A DNA stretch of 64,000 nucleotides. Source: Cellulosimicrobium cellulans. GTDB taxonomy: Bacteria; Actinomycetota; Actinomycetes; Actinomycetales; Cellulomonadaceae. Shown piece after piece: positions 17,561-24,967 of this stretch. Positions within the stretch are counted from its first letter, which is position 1, and each line of letters begins with the position of its first letter. The stretch lies in the NCBI RefSeq assembly GCF_024124905.1, contig NZ_JAMXST010000004.1:620001-684000 (forward strand). The letters run 5' to 3'. The notes beneath the pieces were generated by a model that saw only the letters and a program-made list of their open reading frames with translations, had not been told where the DNA came from and ran no database searches. Both the position numbers and the translations under genes were made by a program.

Positions 17561-19732
17561 ATGCCGAAGACCAAGGCACTCAAGCCGGCCGCCACATGGG
17601 TCGAGCTCAGCACCACGACCGCGGACTGGAAGGCCGCCGACCCGCGGCTCCTCGAGACCATGCTCGTCCAGCTCCACCTCGTGCGCGCGTTCGAGGAGGA
17701 GGTCCTCGAGCTCGCCGGGCAGAAGCTCATCAACGGTCCGGCCCACTCCTCGATCGGCCAGGAGGGCGGCGCCGTGGGCTCGGTCCTGCCTCTCGTCGCG
17801 GCGGACCAGATCAACGGCTCCCACCGCGGCCACCACCAGTTCCTCGCCAAGGCGCTCGGCTACGTCCAGCCGGACGGCTTCGACGCGCGCGCCGAGCTCG
17901 GCGACGACGTGCGCACCGTCCTCTACCGGTCCCTGTCCGAGATCGCGGGCCTCGCCGACGGCTACTGCCGCGGCCGTGGCGGGTCGATGCACCTGCAGTG
18001 GAAGGAGGCCGGGGCCATGGGCACGAACGCGATCGTGGGCGGCGCCGTCCCCTTCGCGACCGGCTTCGCCTGGGCGGACAAGCACTCCGGCACCGACAAC
18101 GTCGCCGTCACCTACTTCGGGGACGGTGCGGTGAACATCGGCTCGGTGCTGGAGAGCTTCAACCTCGCCGCCGCCTGGGACCTGCCGGTCTGCTTCTTCA
18201 TCGAGAACAACCAGTACGCCGTCTCGACGACGGTCGAGGAGGCGACGGGCGACCCGCGCCTGTCCGCGCGCGGGCTCGGCTTCGGCATCAAGAGCTGGCG
18301 CGTCGACGGGCAGGACACGCTCGCCGTCTACCTCGCCATGCAGCAGGCCGTCGAGCACATGCGCGCGGGCGGCGGCCCGACGATCGTCGAGGCGGACACG
18401 TACCGCTACTTCCACCAGAACGGGCCGTTCCCCGGCAGCGCGTTCGGCTACCGCGCCAAGGAGGAGGAGCAGGCGTGGCGCGACCGTGAGCCGATCCGGA
18501 CCGTCGAGGCACGCGTCGTGGAGCGCGGGCTCCTCACCACGGACGAGTGCGCGCAGGTGCGCGCGCGGGCCAAGGCCGCGATGAAGGAGATCTCCGCCTC
18601 GCTGCTCGAGCCGGTGCCCGGCGGCAAGCCTGGCCAGCAGCAGATCCGTCCCGCGCTGTGGCCCGACACCGACTTCATCGACGTCGGCATCCGCGGCGAC
18701 CTGTCCGGGCTCGACGGCGCGGACGTCCGCGACGTCGCGGACTTCGGTTCCGAGGAGCTCGAGCAGCGCAAGTTCGTCGACGTCGTCGCCGACGTGATGC
18801 ACCGCCGCATGTCGGCGGACGAGCGGGTCGTCGTCATGGGCGAGGACGTCCACAAGCTCAACGGCGGGTCGCGCGGCGCGACCAAGGGGCTCGGGACGGA
18901 CTTCCCCGACCGCACGCTCGGCACGCCCATCGCCGAGGCCGCGTTCAGCGGCCTGGGGGGCGGCCTCGCGCTCGACGGGCGCTACTACCCGGTCGTCGAG
19001 CTCATGTACGCGGACTTCATCTGGGTCGCCGCCGACCAGCTCTTCAACCAGATCGGCAAGGCACGGCACATGTTCGGCGGCGACCACGACATGCCGCTGC
19101 TGCTGCGCATCAAGATCGGCACGGGCACCGGCTACGGCTCGCAGCACTCGATGGACCCCGCGGGCATCCTCGCGACCTCCGTCGGGTGGCGCATCGTCGC
19201 CCCGTCCACCCCGCTCGACTACGTCGGGCTGGTCAACGCGGCGATGCGGCTCAAGGACCCCGTCGCGGTGCTCGAGCACGACGCCGACCTGTACAAGGCC
19301 GTCATGGACGCGCCGAAGGACCTCGACTTCTGCCTGCCCGTCGGCAAGGCCGCGATCCGCCGGTCCGGCAGCGCCGCGACCGTCGTCTCCTACCTGTCGA
19401 TGGTCCAGCGCTGCGTCGACGCCGCGGACGAGGCGGGCGTCGACGCGGAGGTCGTGGACCTGCGCTGGCTCGACCGCGCGAGCGTCGACTGGGACACGCT
19501 CGGCGAGTCGATCCGCAAGACCAACAAGGTGCTCGTCGTCGAGCAGGGCTCGGCCGGCACGTCGTACGGCGGGTGGCTCGCGGACGAGATCCAGCGGAGG
19601 TACTTCGACTGGCTCGACGCCCCGGTGACCCGCGTGCACGGCTCCGAGTCGTCGCCCAGCATCTCCAAGGTGCTGGAGCAGGCGGCGCTCGCGAGCACCG
19701 CCGACGTCGCCGCTGCGCTGCGCGCGCTCTGA
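17561..19732 (+). CDS. Fused E1 alpha-beta thiamine-PP dehydrogenase (2-oxo acid/acetoin dehydrogenase type)
   Basis: A 723-residue single-chain E1: residues ~30-350 are the alpha part, with the ThDP motif GDGAVNIGS...ENNQYAVST, GHRGHHQFLAK-type region and GRGGSMHLQWKEAGAMG. Residues ~395-723 are the beta part (VVVMGEDVHKLNGGSRGATKGL, GTPIAEAAFSGLGGGLALDG, MYADFIWVAADQLFNQI). E1 decarboxylates a 2-oxo acid (or cleaves acetoin) and passes the acyl group to lipoyl-E2. Fusion of alpha and beta is less common than separate genes. It is followed after 20 bp by E2, but no E3 gene is present here, so lipoamide dehydrogenase must come from elsewhere. Its presence in a polyol island suggests a C-C bond-breaking step or acetoin-like intermediate; the substrate is unknown. 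Confidence 0.9.
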   Translation: MPKTKALKPAATWVELSTTTADWKAADPRLLETMLVQLHLVRAFEEEVLELAGQKLINGPAHSSIGQEGGAVGSVLPLVAADQINGSHRGHHQFLAKALGYVQPDGFDARAELGDDVRTVLYRSLSEIAGLADGYCRGRGGSMHLQWKEAGAMGTNAIVGGAVPFATGFAWADKHSGTDNVAVTYFGDGAVNIGSVLESFNLAAAWDLPVCFFIENNQYAVSTTVEEATGDPRLSARGLGFGIKSWRVDGQDTLAVYLAMQQAVEHMRAGGGPTIVEADTYRYFHQNGPFPGSAFGYRAKEEEQAWRDREPIRTVEARVVERGLLTTDECAQVRARAKAAMKEISASLLEPVPGGKPGQQQIRPALWPDTDFIDVGIRGDLSGLDGADVRDVADFGSEELEQRKFVDVVADVMHRRMSADERVVVMGEDVHKLNGGSRGATKGLGTDFPDRTLGTPIAEAAFSGLGGGLALDGRYYPVVELMYADFIWVAADQLFNQIGKARHMFGGDHDMPLLLRIKIGTGTGYGSQHSMDPAGILATSVGWRIVAPSTPLDYVGLVNAAMRLKDPVAVLEHDADLYKAVMDAPKDLDFCLPVGKAAIRRSGSAATVVSYLSMVQRCVDAADEAGVDAEVVDLRWLDRASVDWDTLGESIRKTNKVLVVEQGSAGTSYGGWLADEIQRRYFDWLDAPVTRVHGSESSPSISKVLEQAALASTADVAAALRAL

Positions 19733-19752
19733 CCCGACCTGGAGGACGAGAG

Positions 19753-21168
19753 ATGGCAACCTACCTGAGACTGCCCGGCGTGTCCGCCGACTCCGACGAG
19801 GCGGCGCTCGAGGGCTGGTCCGTGGAGGCCGGGCAGAAGATCGCCGCGGGCGACGTCGTGGCGACCGTCGAGACCGAGAAGGCGGTCGTCGACATCGAGT
19901 GCGACCAGGACGGCGTCGTGCACGCCCTCGTCGTCGAGGCGGGGACGCTCGTCCCCGTGGGCGACCCCATCGCGGTGCTCCTCGCGCCGGACGAGGACCC
20001 GGCCGCCGGCGACGCGCTCCTCGCGGAGCTCGGCCTCGGCCCGGCGTCCGACGCGGCGGAGCCCGCGCCGGAGCCGGCGCCGCCCGCTGCCCCGGCTGCG
20101 CAGGAGCCTGCTCCGGTCGCACCCGCCCCGGCGGAGCCCGCGCCGGCGGCGCCCGCGGCCGACGCCCCGGCCGCACCGGCCGGGCCGGGCGCGAACGGCG
20201 GGCGGATCTTCGCGAGCCCGCTGGCGCGCCGGATGGCGCGCGACGCGGGGCTCGGGCTCGACCAGCTCGACGGCACCGGCCCCGGCGGTCGCATCGTGCG
20301 CGACGACGTCCTGCGCGCGATCGCCGCCGCGCAGTCGCCGGCGGCGGCGACCGCGGCCCCGGCGGAGGCGCCCGAGGCGCCGCGACCTGCGACGACGTGC
20401 GCGACCCGGGCCGCGAGCGCCCCCGCCGAGCCGCCCGTGGCGGCGACCGCGGCGACGGGCGCACCCGCCGTGCGGACGTCGGCGTACGGGCCGTACGAGG
20501 AGGTCCCGCACTCGAAGCTGCGTCGTCTCGTGGCCTCGCGGCTGCAGGCGAGCAAGCAGGAGGCGCCGCACTTCTACCTGCGCGCGCGGGTCCGGGTCGA
20601 CGAGTTGCTCGCGCTGCGCGCGACCGTCAACGCCTCGTCGCCCGTGCGCGTCTCGGTCAACGACTTCTTCGTCCGGGCGGCGGCGCGCGCCCTCGTCGAC
20701 GTGCCCGAGATGAACGTCGTGTGGACGCCCGACGCCGTGCTGCGCTTCGAGCGCGCCGACGTCTCGGTGGCGGTGGCCTCCGAGCGCGGGCTCGTGACGC
20801 CGGTGGTGCGCGGGGCGGACTCGCTCTCGCTCGGTGCGCTCTCGACGGCCGTCAAGGACCTCGTCGCGCGCGCCGGTGAGGGCCGTCTGCAGCAGGACGA
20901 GCTCGAGGGCGGTGCGCTGACCGTGACGAACCTCGGCATGTACGGCGTCCGGGAGTTCGACGCGATCATCAACCCTCCGCAGGTGGGCATCCTCGCGGTG
21001 GGGGCGGCGGTCGCGGAGCCGGTCGTCGTGGACGGCGAGGTCCAGGTCGCGACGGTCGTGCACCTGACGCTGTCGGTCGACCACCGCCCGGTCGACGGCG
21101 TGGTGGCGGCCCGCTTTCTCGCCCGTCTCACGGAGATCGTGGAGAACCCGTTGCAGGCGCTCGTCTGA
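19753..21168 (+). CDS. Dihydrolipoamide acyltransferase (E2) partner of the fused E1
   Basis: A 471-residue E2. Residues ~1-80 form one lipoyl domain with the lipoylated Lys in VETEKAVVDI; a long Ala/Pro/Glu linker follows (~85-155). The peripheral subunit-binding domain is at ~155-200 (FASPLARRMARDAGL, GTGPGGRIVRDDVL). After a second Ala-rich linker the catalytic domain runs from ~235 to the end, with the active His in LSVDHRPVDG. GGAGGACGAGAG lies before ATG 19753, 20 bp after the E1 stop, so E1 and E2 form an operon ended by the hairpin at 21184-21217. The substrate class (acetyl, acetoin-derived or other acyl) cannot be told from the sequence. Confidence 0.92.
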   Translation: MATYLRLPGVSADSDEAALEGWSVEAGQKIAAGDVVATVETEKAVVDIECDQDGVVHALVVEAGTLVPVGDPIAVLLAPDEDPAAGDALLAELGLGPASDAAEPAPEPAPPAAPAAQEPAPVAPAPAEPAPAAPAADAPAAPAGPGANGGRIFASPLARRMARDAGLGLDQLDGTGPGGRIVRDDVLRAIAAAQSPAAATAAPAEAPEAPRPATTCATRAASAPAEPPVAATAATGAPAVRTSAYGPYEEVPHSKLRRLVASRLQASKQEAPHFYLRARVRVDELLALRATVNASSPVRVSVNDFFVRAAARALVDVPEMNVVWTPDAVLRFERADVSVAVASERGLVTPVVRGADSLSLGALSTAVKDLVARAGEGRLQQDELEGGALTVTNLGMYGVREFDAIINPPQVGILAVGAAVAEPVVVDGEVQVATVVHLTLSVDHRPVDGVVAARFLARLTEIVENPLQALV

Positions 21169-21183
21169 CGGCGACCGTGCCGC

Positions 21184-21217
21184 GACGGCCCGCACCCCGA
21201 CCGGGGTGCGGGCCGTC
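21184..21217. terminator. Hairpin terminator after the E1-E2 operon
   Basis: Perfect 15-bp stem (21184-21198 with 21203-21217) with a GACC loop, 16 bp after the E2 stop. Confidence 0.8.
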
Positions 21218-21282
21218 GTCGTCTCCCGCGGCGTCGCACGACGCGCGCCGGGGGCCGCGCACCCGGTCGCCGCAGGACGACG

Positions 21283-21311
21283 AAGGGCCGCACCCGCCGG
21301 GTGCGGCCCTT
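21283..21311. terminator. Hairpin terminator after the AraM-like gene (minus strand)
   Basis: Perfect 13-bp stem (21283-21295 with 21299-21311), 3-nt loop, 21 bp beyond the AraM-like stop at 21332. Two tandem terminators thus separate the convergent operons. Confidence 0.78.
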
Positions 21312-21331
21312 TGCCGTGGGGGAGGGGACTC

Positions 21332-22711
21332 TCAGAGGCCGCCGCCGTGGCGTGCGGCGAGCGCCAGCACCTCGTCGAGCAGGGCGTCGTCCCACAGGCC
21401 GGCGAGCAGGAGCAGGTCGGGGAGCGTGAAGCGGTCCCGCATCAGGGGCAGCGAGCGCAGGACCCAGCGCACCTCGTCCTCGCCCACGGTGGGCGTGAGC
21501 TCGGAGAACCGCGTCGGCGCGCCCCAGGCCCGCAGCACGTCCGCCGGGACGGCCGGGTCGGCCGTGAGCCCGCGCAGGGTCGCGCGGTGCTCGTCCCAGG
21601 CGTCGACGGCGGCCCGCGCCGCGTCCTGCCGCTCGGCCCAGAGCGCGAGCTTGCGCTCGACGGCGGTCCAGCACTCGGCGCCCACGCGTCCGCTCGGGTC
21701 GACGACGGCCCACGTGGCCGCGACGCGCCCGCGCAGGTCGGTGGGCGGGGAGAGCACCGCGGTCTCCAGCGCGGCGCGGTCGAGCCGGTCGAGCGCCAGC
21801 TGCCACAGGCTCGCCGCGACGACCGTCGCGACGCCGACCTGAGCGCCGTGGAGGTCGTGCGGCTCGTCGCGCGCCATGGCCGCCATGTCGAGGAGGTGGC
21901 TCATGAGGTGCTCGGAGCCCGAGAGGGGCGCGGTCGTGCCGCAGATCCCGATCGACAGGCCACCCACGGTGAGCGCGTCGACGAGCGCGGAGAGCGCCTC
22001 GGCGGACCCGGCCGGGTGGGCGCGCAGCCGGGCGACCGCCTCCTGCACGGGCCGGAACACCTCGGGGTCGTACCCGGCGTCCATGCCGAACGCGCCGGCC
22101 AGGTACCAGTCGGCGGGCGCGGTCCAGGTCGCGGCCGCGTCGCCGACGCCGGAGCGCGTGAGGTGCGGGGGCGCGGCGGCGAGCACGTCGTGGTCGACGA
22201 GCAGCGCGGCGGGCCAGGCCGTCGGGGCGGTCCGCTTGGCGCCGTTGCGCACGAGCACGGACAGCGCGTCGGAGTAGCCGTTGACGGACGCCGCGCACTG
22301 GACGACCACGAGGCGCGCCCCGGTCGCGGCGACGACCGCCTTCGCGAGGTCGGTGACCGTGCCGCCGCCCGTCGCGACGACGACGTCGTAGCCCTGGCAG
22401 CCGATCGTCGCGGCGTCGACGGTGTCCTCGTCGAGCACGACGCCGTGCGCCGTGCGGCGGACAAGGGTGTCGTCGACGAACGTCGTCCCGGCCCGCGGGG
22501 ACGACGCGAGCCGGAGCACGGTCGCGACCACGTCCCTCCCGTCGTGCACGATCCGCGCGCCGTCGTGGAGCACCGTGACGCGGCGCGCGTCGAGCCGGCG
22601 CAGGACGTCGGGCAGCGCGTCGAGCGCGCCGGGCGCGGAGACGACGTCCTGCAGGGGGAGCGCGCGGAAGGCGGCCGGCAGCGCGGTGGCCTCGCTCGGC
22701 GTCGTCGTCAT
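21332..22711 (-). CDS. sn-Glycerol-1-phosphate dehydrogenase-like (AraM/EgsA family)
   Basis: A 459-residue iron/zinc-type alcohol dehydrogenase fold protein. Seen: VVVATGGGTVTDLAK (NAD-binding GGGxxxD), AASVNGYSDALSVL, VDHDVLAAAP, the metal-site Asp in SGVGDAAA and His residues in GSEHLMSHLLDM and LHGAQVGVATV. These match AraM/EgsA, which reduce DHAP to glycerol 1-phosphate. Family members are ~390-400 residues, so the N-terminal ~30 and C-terminal ~60 are extended. It overlaps the NagD-like phosphatase by 4 nt. B. subtilis has the same pairing (araL phosphatase, araM) in its arabinose operon. Here it may process a DHAP-like phosphate of the island pathway rather than make lipids. Confidence 0.85.
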   Translation of the reverse strand: MTTTPSEATALPAAFRALPLQDVVSAPGALDALPDVLRRLDARRVTVLHDGARIVHDGRDVVATVLRLASSPRAGTTFVDDTLVRRTAHGVVLDEDTVDAATIGCQGYDVVVATGGGTVTDLAKAVVAATGARLVVVQCAASVNGYSDALSVLVRNGAKRTAPTAWPAALLVDHDVLAAAPPHLTRSGVGDAAATWTAPADWYLAGAFGMDAGYDPEVFRPVQEAVARLRAHPAGSAEALSALVDALTVGGLSIGICGTTAPLSGSEHLMSHLLDMAAMARDEPHDLHGAQVGVATVVAASLWQLALDRLDRAALETAVLSPPTDLRGRVAATWAVVDPSGRVGAECWTAVERKLALWAERQDAARAAVDAWDEHRATLRGLTADPAVPADVLRAWGAPTRFSELTPTVGEDEVRWVLRSLPLMRDRFTLPDLLLLAGLWDDALLDEVLALAARHGGGL

Positions 22712-23586
22712 GCCCGCACCTCCCGCCGGGCCACGTCCCACAGGTGGCCCGCGGGCTGGAGCAGGTCGTCGACGCGCTCGAGCAGGAGCGTCGGTGCCTG
22801 CGCCGCGGGCGTGCGCAGCGCGGTCGCACGGTCGGTCTCGCCGGTCAGGACGAGCGCGGACGTCATGCCCGTCGCGTGGGCGAACGCGACGTCCGTGCTG
22901 AGGCGGTCGCCCACCATGACGGTCGTCGCGGGGTCCAGCCCGGTCTCGGCCGCGATGATCTCCAGGAACGCCGGGTCGGGCTTGCCGAAGACCGCCTCGC
23001 ACGCGACGCCGGTCGCGGCGGTGATCGCGGCGACGACCGACGCGCAGTCGGGCTCGCCGCGGCCGCCCGGGAACGGGCAGAACCGGTCGGGGTTCGTCGC
23101 GACGAAGCGCGCGCGGCCGTGGACGAACAGCGTGTCGAACGCGACCTGGAGCTTGCGGTAGTCGAACGAGCGGTCGTACGACGCGACGACGAGGTCGATC
23201 TTCTCGGGGTCGTCGCTGATCGTGCAGCCCTCGGCGAGGAGCGCGTCGACGAGCGGCTGCTCGGAGATCGGGAAGACCGTGGCGCCGGGGGCGTGCGCGC
23301 GCACCCACGCCACGGTCGCGACGAGGCTCGTGTAGACGTCCTCGTGGCCCGTGGGGATGCCGAGTCGCGTGAGCTTGTCGGCGTAGTCCTGCGGGCTGCG
23401 CGTGGGGTTGTTGCTCACGAAGAGCACGCGCGCGCCCTGCGCGCGGAGGGTCGAGACGAGCTCCGCGGCGCCGGGCAGGAGGTCGGTGCCGAGGTAGATC
23501 GTGCCGTCGAGGTCGAACAGGTAGGTGTCGAAGTGCCGGTGCGCCGCGCGTCCTGGCGCCTCGCGTGTCGTGGAGGTCAGAGGCAT
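22708..23586 (-). CDS. NagD/AraL-type HAD-IIA sugar-phosphate phosphatase
   Basis: A 292-residue HAD-IIA phosphatase. Motif I is YLFDLDGTIYLGTDLLPGA, motif II LFVSNNPTRSP, the C2a cap lies in the middle, the conserved Lys is in FGKPDPAF, and motif IV is VMVGDRLSTDVAFA. ATG 23586 is chosen because FDTYLFDLDG follows at a family-typical distance; an upstream ATG at 23634 would add unconserved residues and run toward the operator. It is the first gene of a two-gene operon with the AraM-like gene (ATGA overlap). A perfect palindrome at 23648-23667 sits ~60 bp upstream. It likely removes phosphate from small sugar phosphates (AraL/NagD have broad specificity). Confidence 0.88.
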   Translation of the reverse strand: MPLTSTTREAPGRAAHRHFDTYLFDLDGTIYLGTDLLPGAAELVSTLRAQGARVLFVSNNPTRSPQDYADKLTRLGIPTGHEDVYTSLVATVAWVRAHAPGATVFPISEQPLVDALLAEGCTISDDPEKIDLVVASYDRSFDYRKLQVAFDTLFVHGRARFVATNPDRFCPFPGGRGEPDCASVVAAITAATGVACEAVFGKPDPAFLEIIAAETGLDPATTVMVGDRLSTDVAFAHATGMTSALVLTGETDRATALRTPAAQAPTLLLERVDDLLQPAGHLWDVARREVRA

Positions 23587-23647
23587 GGTGCTCCTCGTCG
23601 AGCAGGTCGGGCGGGCAGCACTGCACCGCTCCATACCGCGTAGGGTG

Positions 23648-23667
23648 TGTACAGACGTGTCTGTACA
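23648..23667. promoter_or_regulatory. Perfect 9+9 palindrome upstream of the AraL/AraM-like operon
   Basis: TGTACAGAC-GT-GTCTGTACA: two perfect 9-nt arms around GT. It is the best member of the TGTAYA-n8-TGKACA set and matches the site at 14689 in arm type and spacing. It resembles operators of HutC-type GntR repressors; the likely protein is that encoded at 16508-17242. Confidence 0.6.
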
Positions 23668-23739
23668 ACCTTCGCCCGAGGGATGCCCCCTGTCAAGCAG
23701 CCGGGGTCGTCGCGGGTCCGTCGCGGGTGCGGTGCGGGG

Positions 23740-24909
23740 TCAGCGGCGGTCGGCCGCGAGCAGGTCGAGGTAGCGGGCCCGGACCGCGAGCACGTCACGC
23801 AGCTGCGTCTCGATGCCGTCCACGAACTCCTCGCGGTACACGGCGTCGACCTGGACGGAGATGGCGTAGTACAGGCCGGTGAACGTCGCGATCGCGACCG
23901 AGACGCGCACGAGCGTCTGCGTGACCACGAGGTCCGCGCCCCCGACACCGCCCCCGCCGGCGAGCGAGAGCGTCCGCCGCCACGTGCCGCCGTCGACGTC
24001 CCACAGGGCCATGACCTCGGGCGTGACGGTGAGCGTCCCGAGGGCCATGAAGAACACGCCCATGCCGAGGCTCACCACGAGGACCTGCAGGAGCTGGCTC
24101 GTGGCGATCATCGTCGCGAGGTTCGCCGTCTGCCCGCGGCTGAACCGGGCCGCCCGCTCGCGCCCGGGCACGTCCCCCGCCGACCCGGCGAGCGCCGCGC
24201 GGGCCTCGGCCGGGGAACGCAGGCCGACGAACAGCACGACGAGCAGCGCGAAGAACGCGCCGAGGGCGACGTCGGCGACGCCGTGCGTGCGGTCGAACAC
24301 CTGCCAGACCTCCGCGTTGTAGAACAGCACGAGCGAGAACACGAGCAGCAGGGGCAGGAGCCGCACGAGCCGCAGGAGCGCGGCGCCGAGCTCGTCGGTC
24401 ACGCGCGCGAGCCCCCACCACAGCGACGACAGCACGCCGTACCCGACGACGACGCGCACCACGCCCAGCAGCACGAGGTTCCCGACGGCCGTGAGCAGCG
24501 CGTCGCCCCACTGGCCCCCGAAGACGACCGGCAGCAGCGCGGGCACGAGCACGAAGAACGCGAGCTCGGGGACCCCGACGGACTGCGGCAGGGTCGACCA
24601 CGGGCGCCCGCGCAGCACGTTGAGGCCCGCGTACGCCGCGGCGAGGATCGCGGCGCCGCCGACGAGCGCGAGCGCGTTCGCCCAGGCGGGCCAGCCGGAC
24701 CGGATCGCGCCGCTCAGCTCGGCGAGCAGCACGACGAGCAGGAACGGCGCCGAGCGCCCGAACACGTCGCGGTCGAGCGAGTGGCCCTCCACGAGGAGCG
24801 GGAGCCCGTTGCGGCGGAAGACGCGCTCGCACGCACGGGCGTCGAGGTGGTCGACCGCGGCGGGTGCGCCGGGTGCCGCAGTCGGGGACGCGTCGTCGGG
24901 CACGGTCAT
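23740..24909 (-). CDS. Integral membrane protein of unknown function
   Basis: A 389-residue protein I do not recognise. After a ~55-residue hydrophilic start it shows about seven to nine membrane segments (for example FLLVVLLAELSG, ALALVGGAAILAAAYAGLNVL, ELAFFVLVPALLPVVFG, LPLLLVFSLVLFYNA, LGAFFALLVVLFVGL, LQVLVVSLGMGVFFMALG). A cytoplasmic Ala/Arg-rich loop RSPAEARAALAGSAGDVPGRERAAR lies near residue 240. The C-terminal tail is charged (DGIETQLRDVLAVRARYLDLLAADRR). TAGGGT sits 8 nt before ATG 24909, so it may be leaderless. It is tandem with the AraL-like gene but separated by 150 bp and the operator, so it is probably not part of the island. Confidence 0.75.
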   Translation of the reverse strand: MTVPDDASPTAAPGAPAAVDHLDARACERVFRRNGLPLLVEGHSLDRDVFGRSAPFLLVVLLAELSGAIRSGWPAWANALALVGGAAILAAAYAGLNVLRGRPWSTLPQSVGVPELAFFVLVPALLPVVFGGQWGDALLTAVGNLVLLGVVRVVVGYGVLSSLWWGLARVTDELGAALLRLVRLLPLLLVFSLVLFYNAEVWQVFDRTHGVADVALGAFFALLVVLFVGLRSPAEARAALAGSAGDVPGRERAARFSRGQTANLATMIATSQLLQVLVVSLGMGVFFMALGTLTVTPEVMALWDVDGGTWRRTLSLAGGGGVGGADLVVTQTLVRVSVAIATFTGLYYAISVQVDAVYREEFVDGIETQLRDVLAVRARYLDLLAADRR

Positions 24910-24967
24910 GGTCGCCGACCCTAGCGGCCGGGCACCCGCGCCCGGCGCAGGCCCGCCGCGCCTCGCC

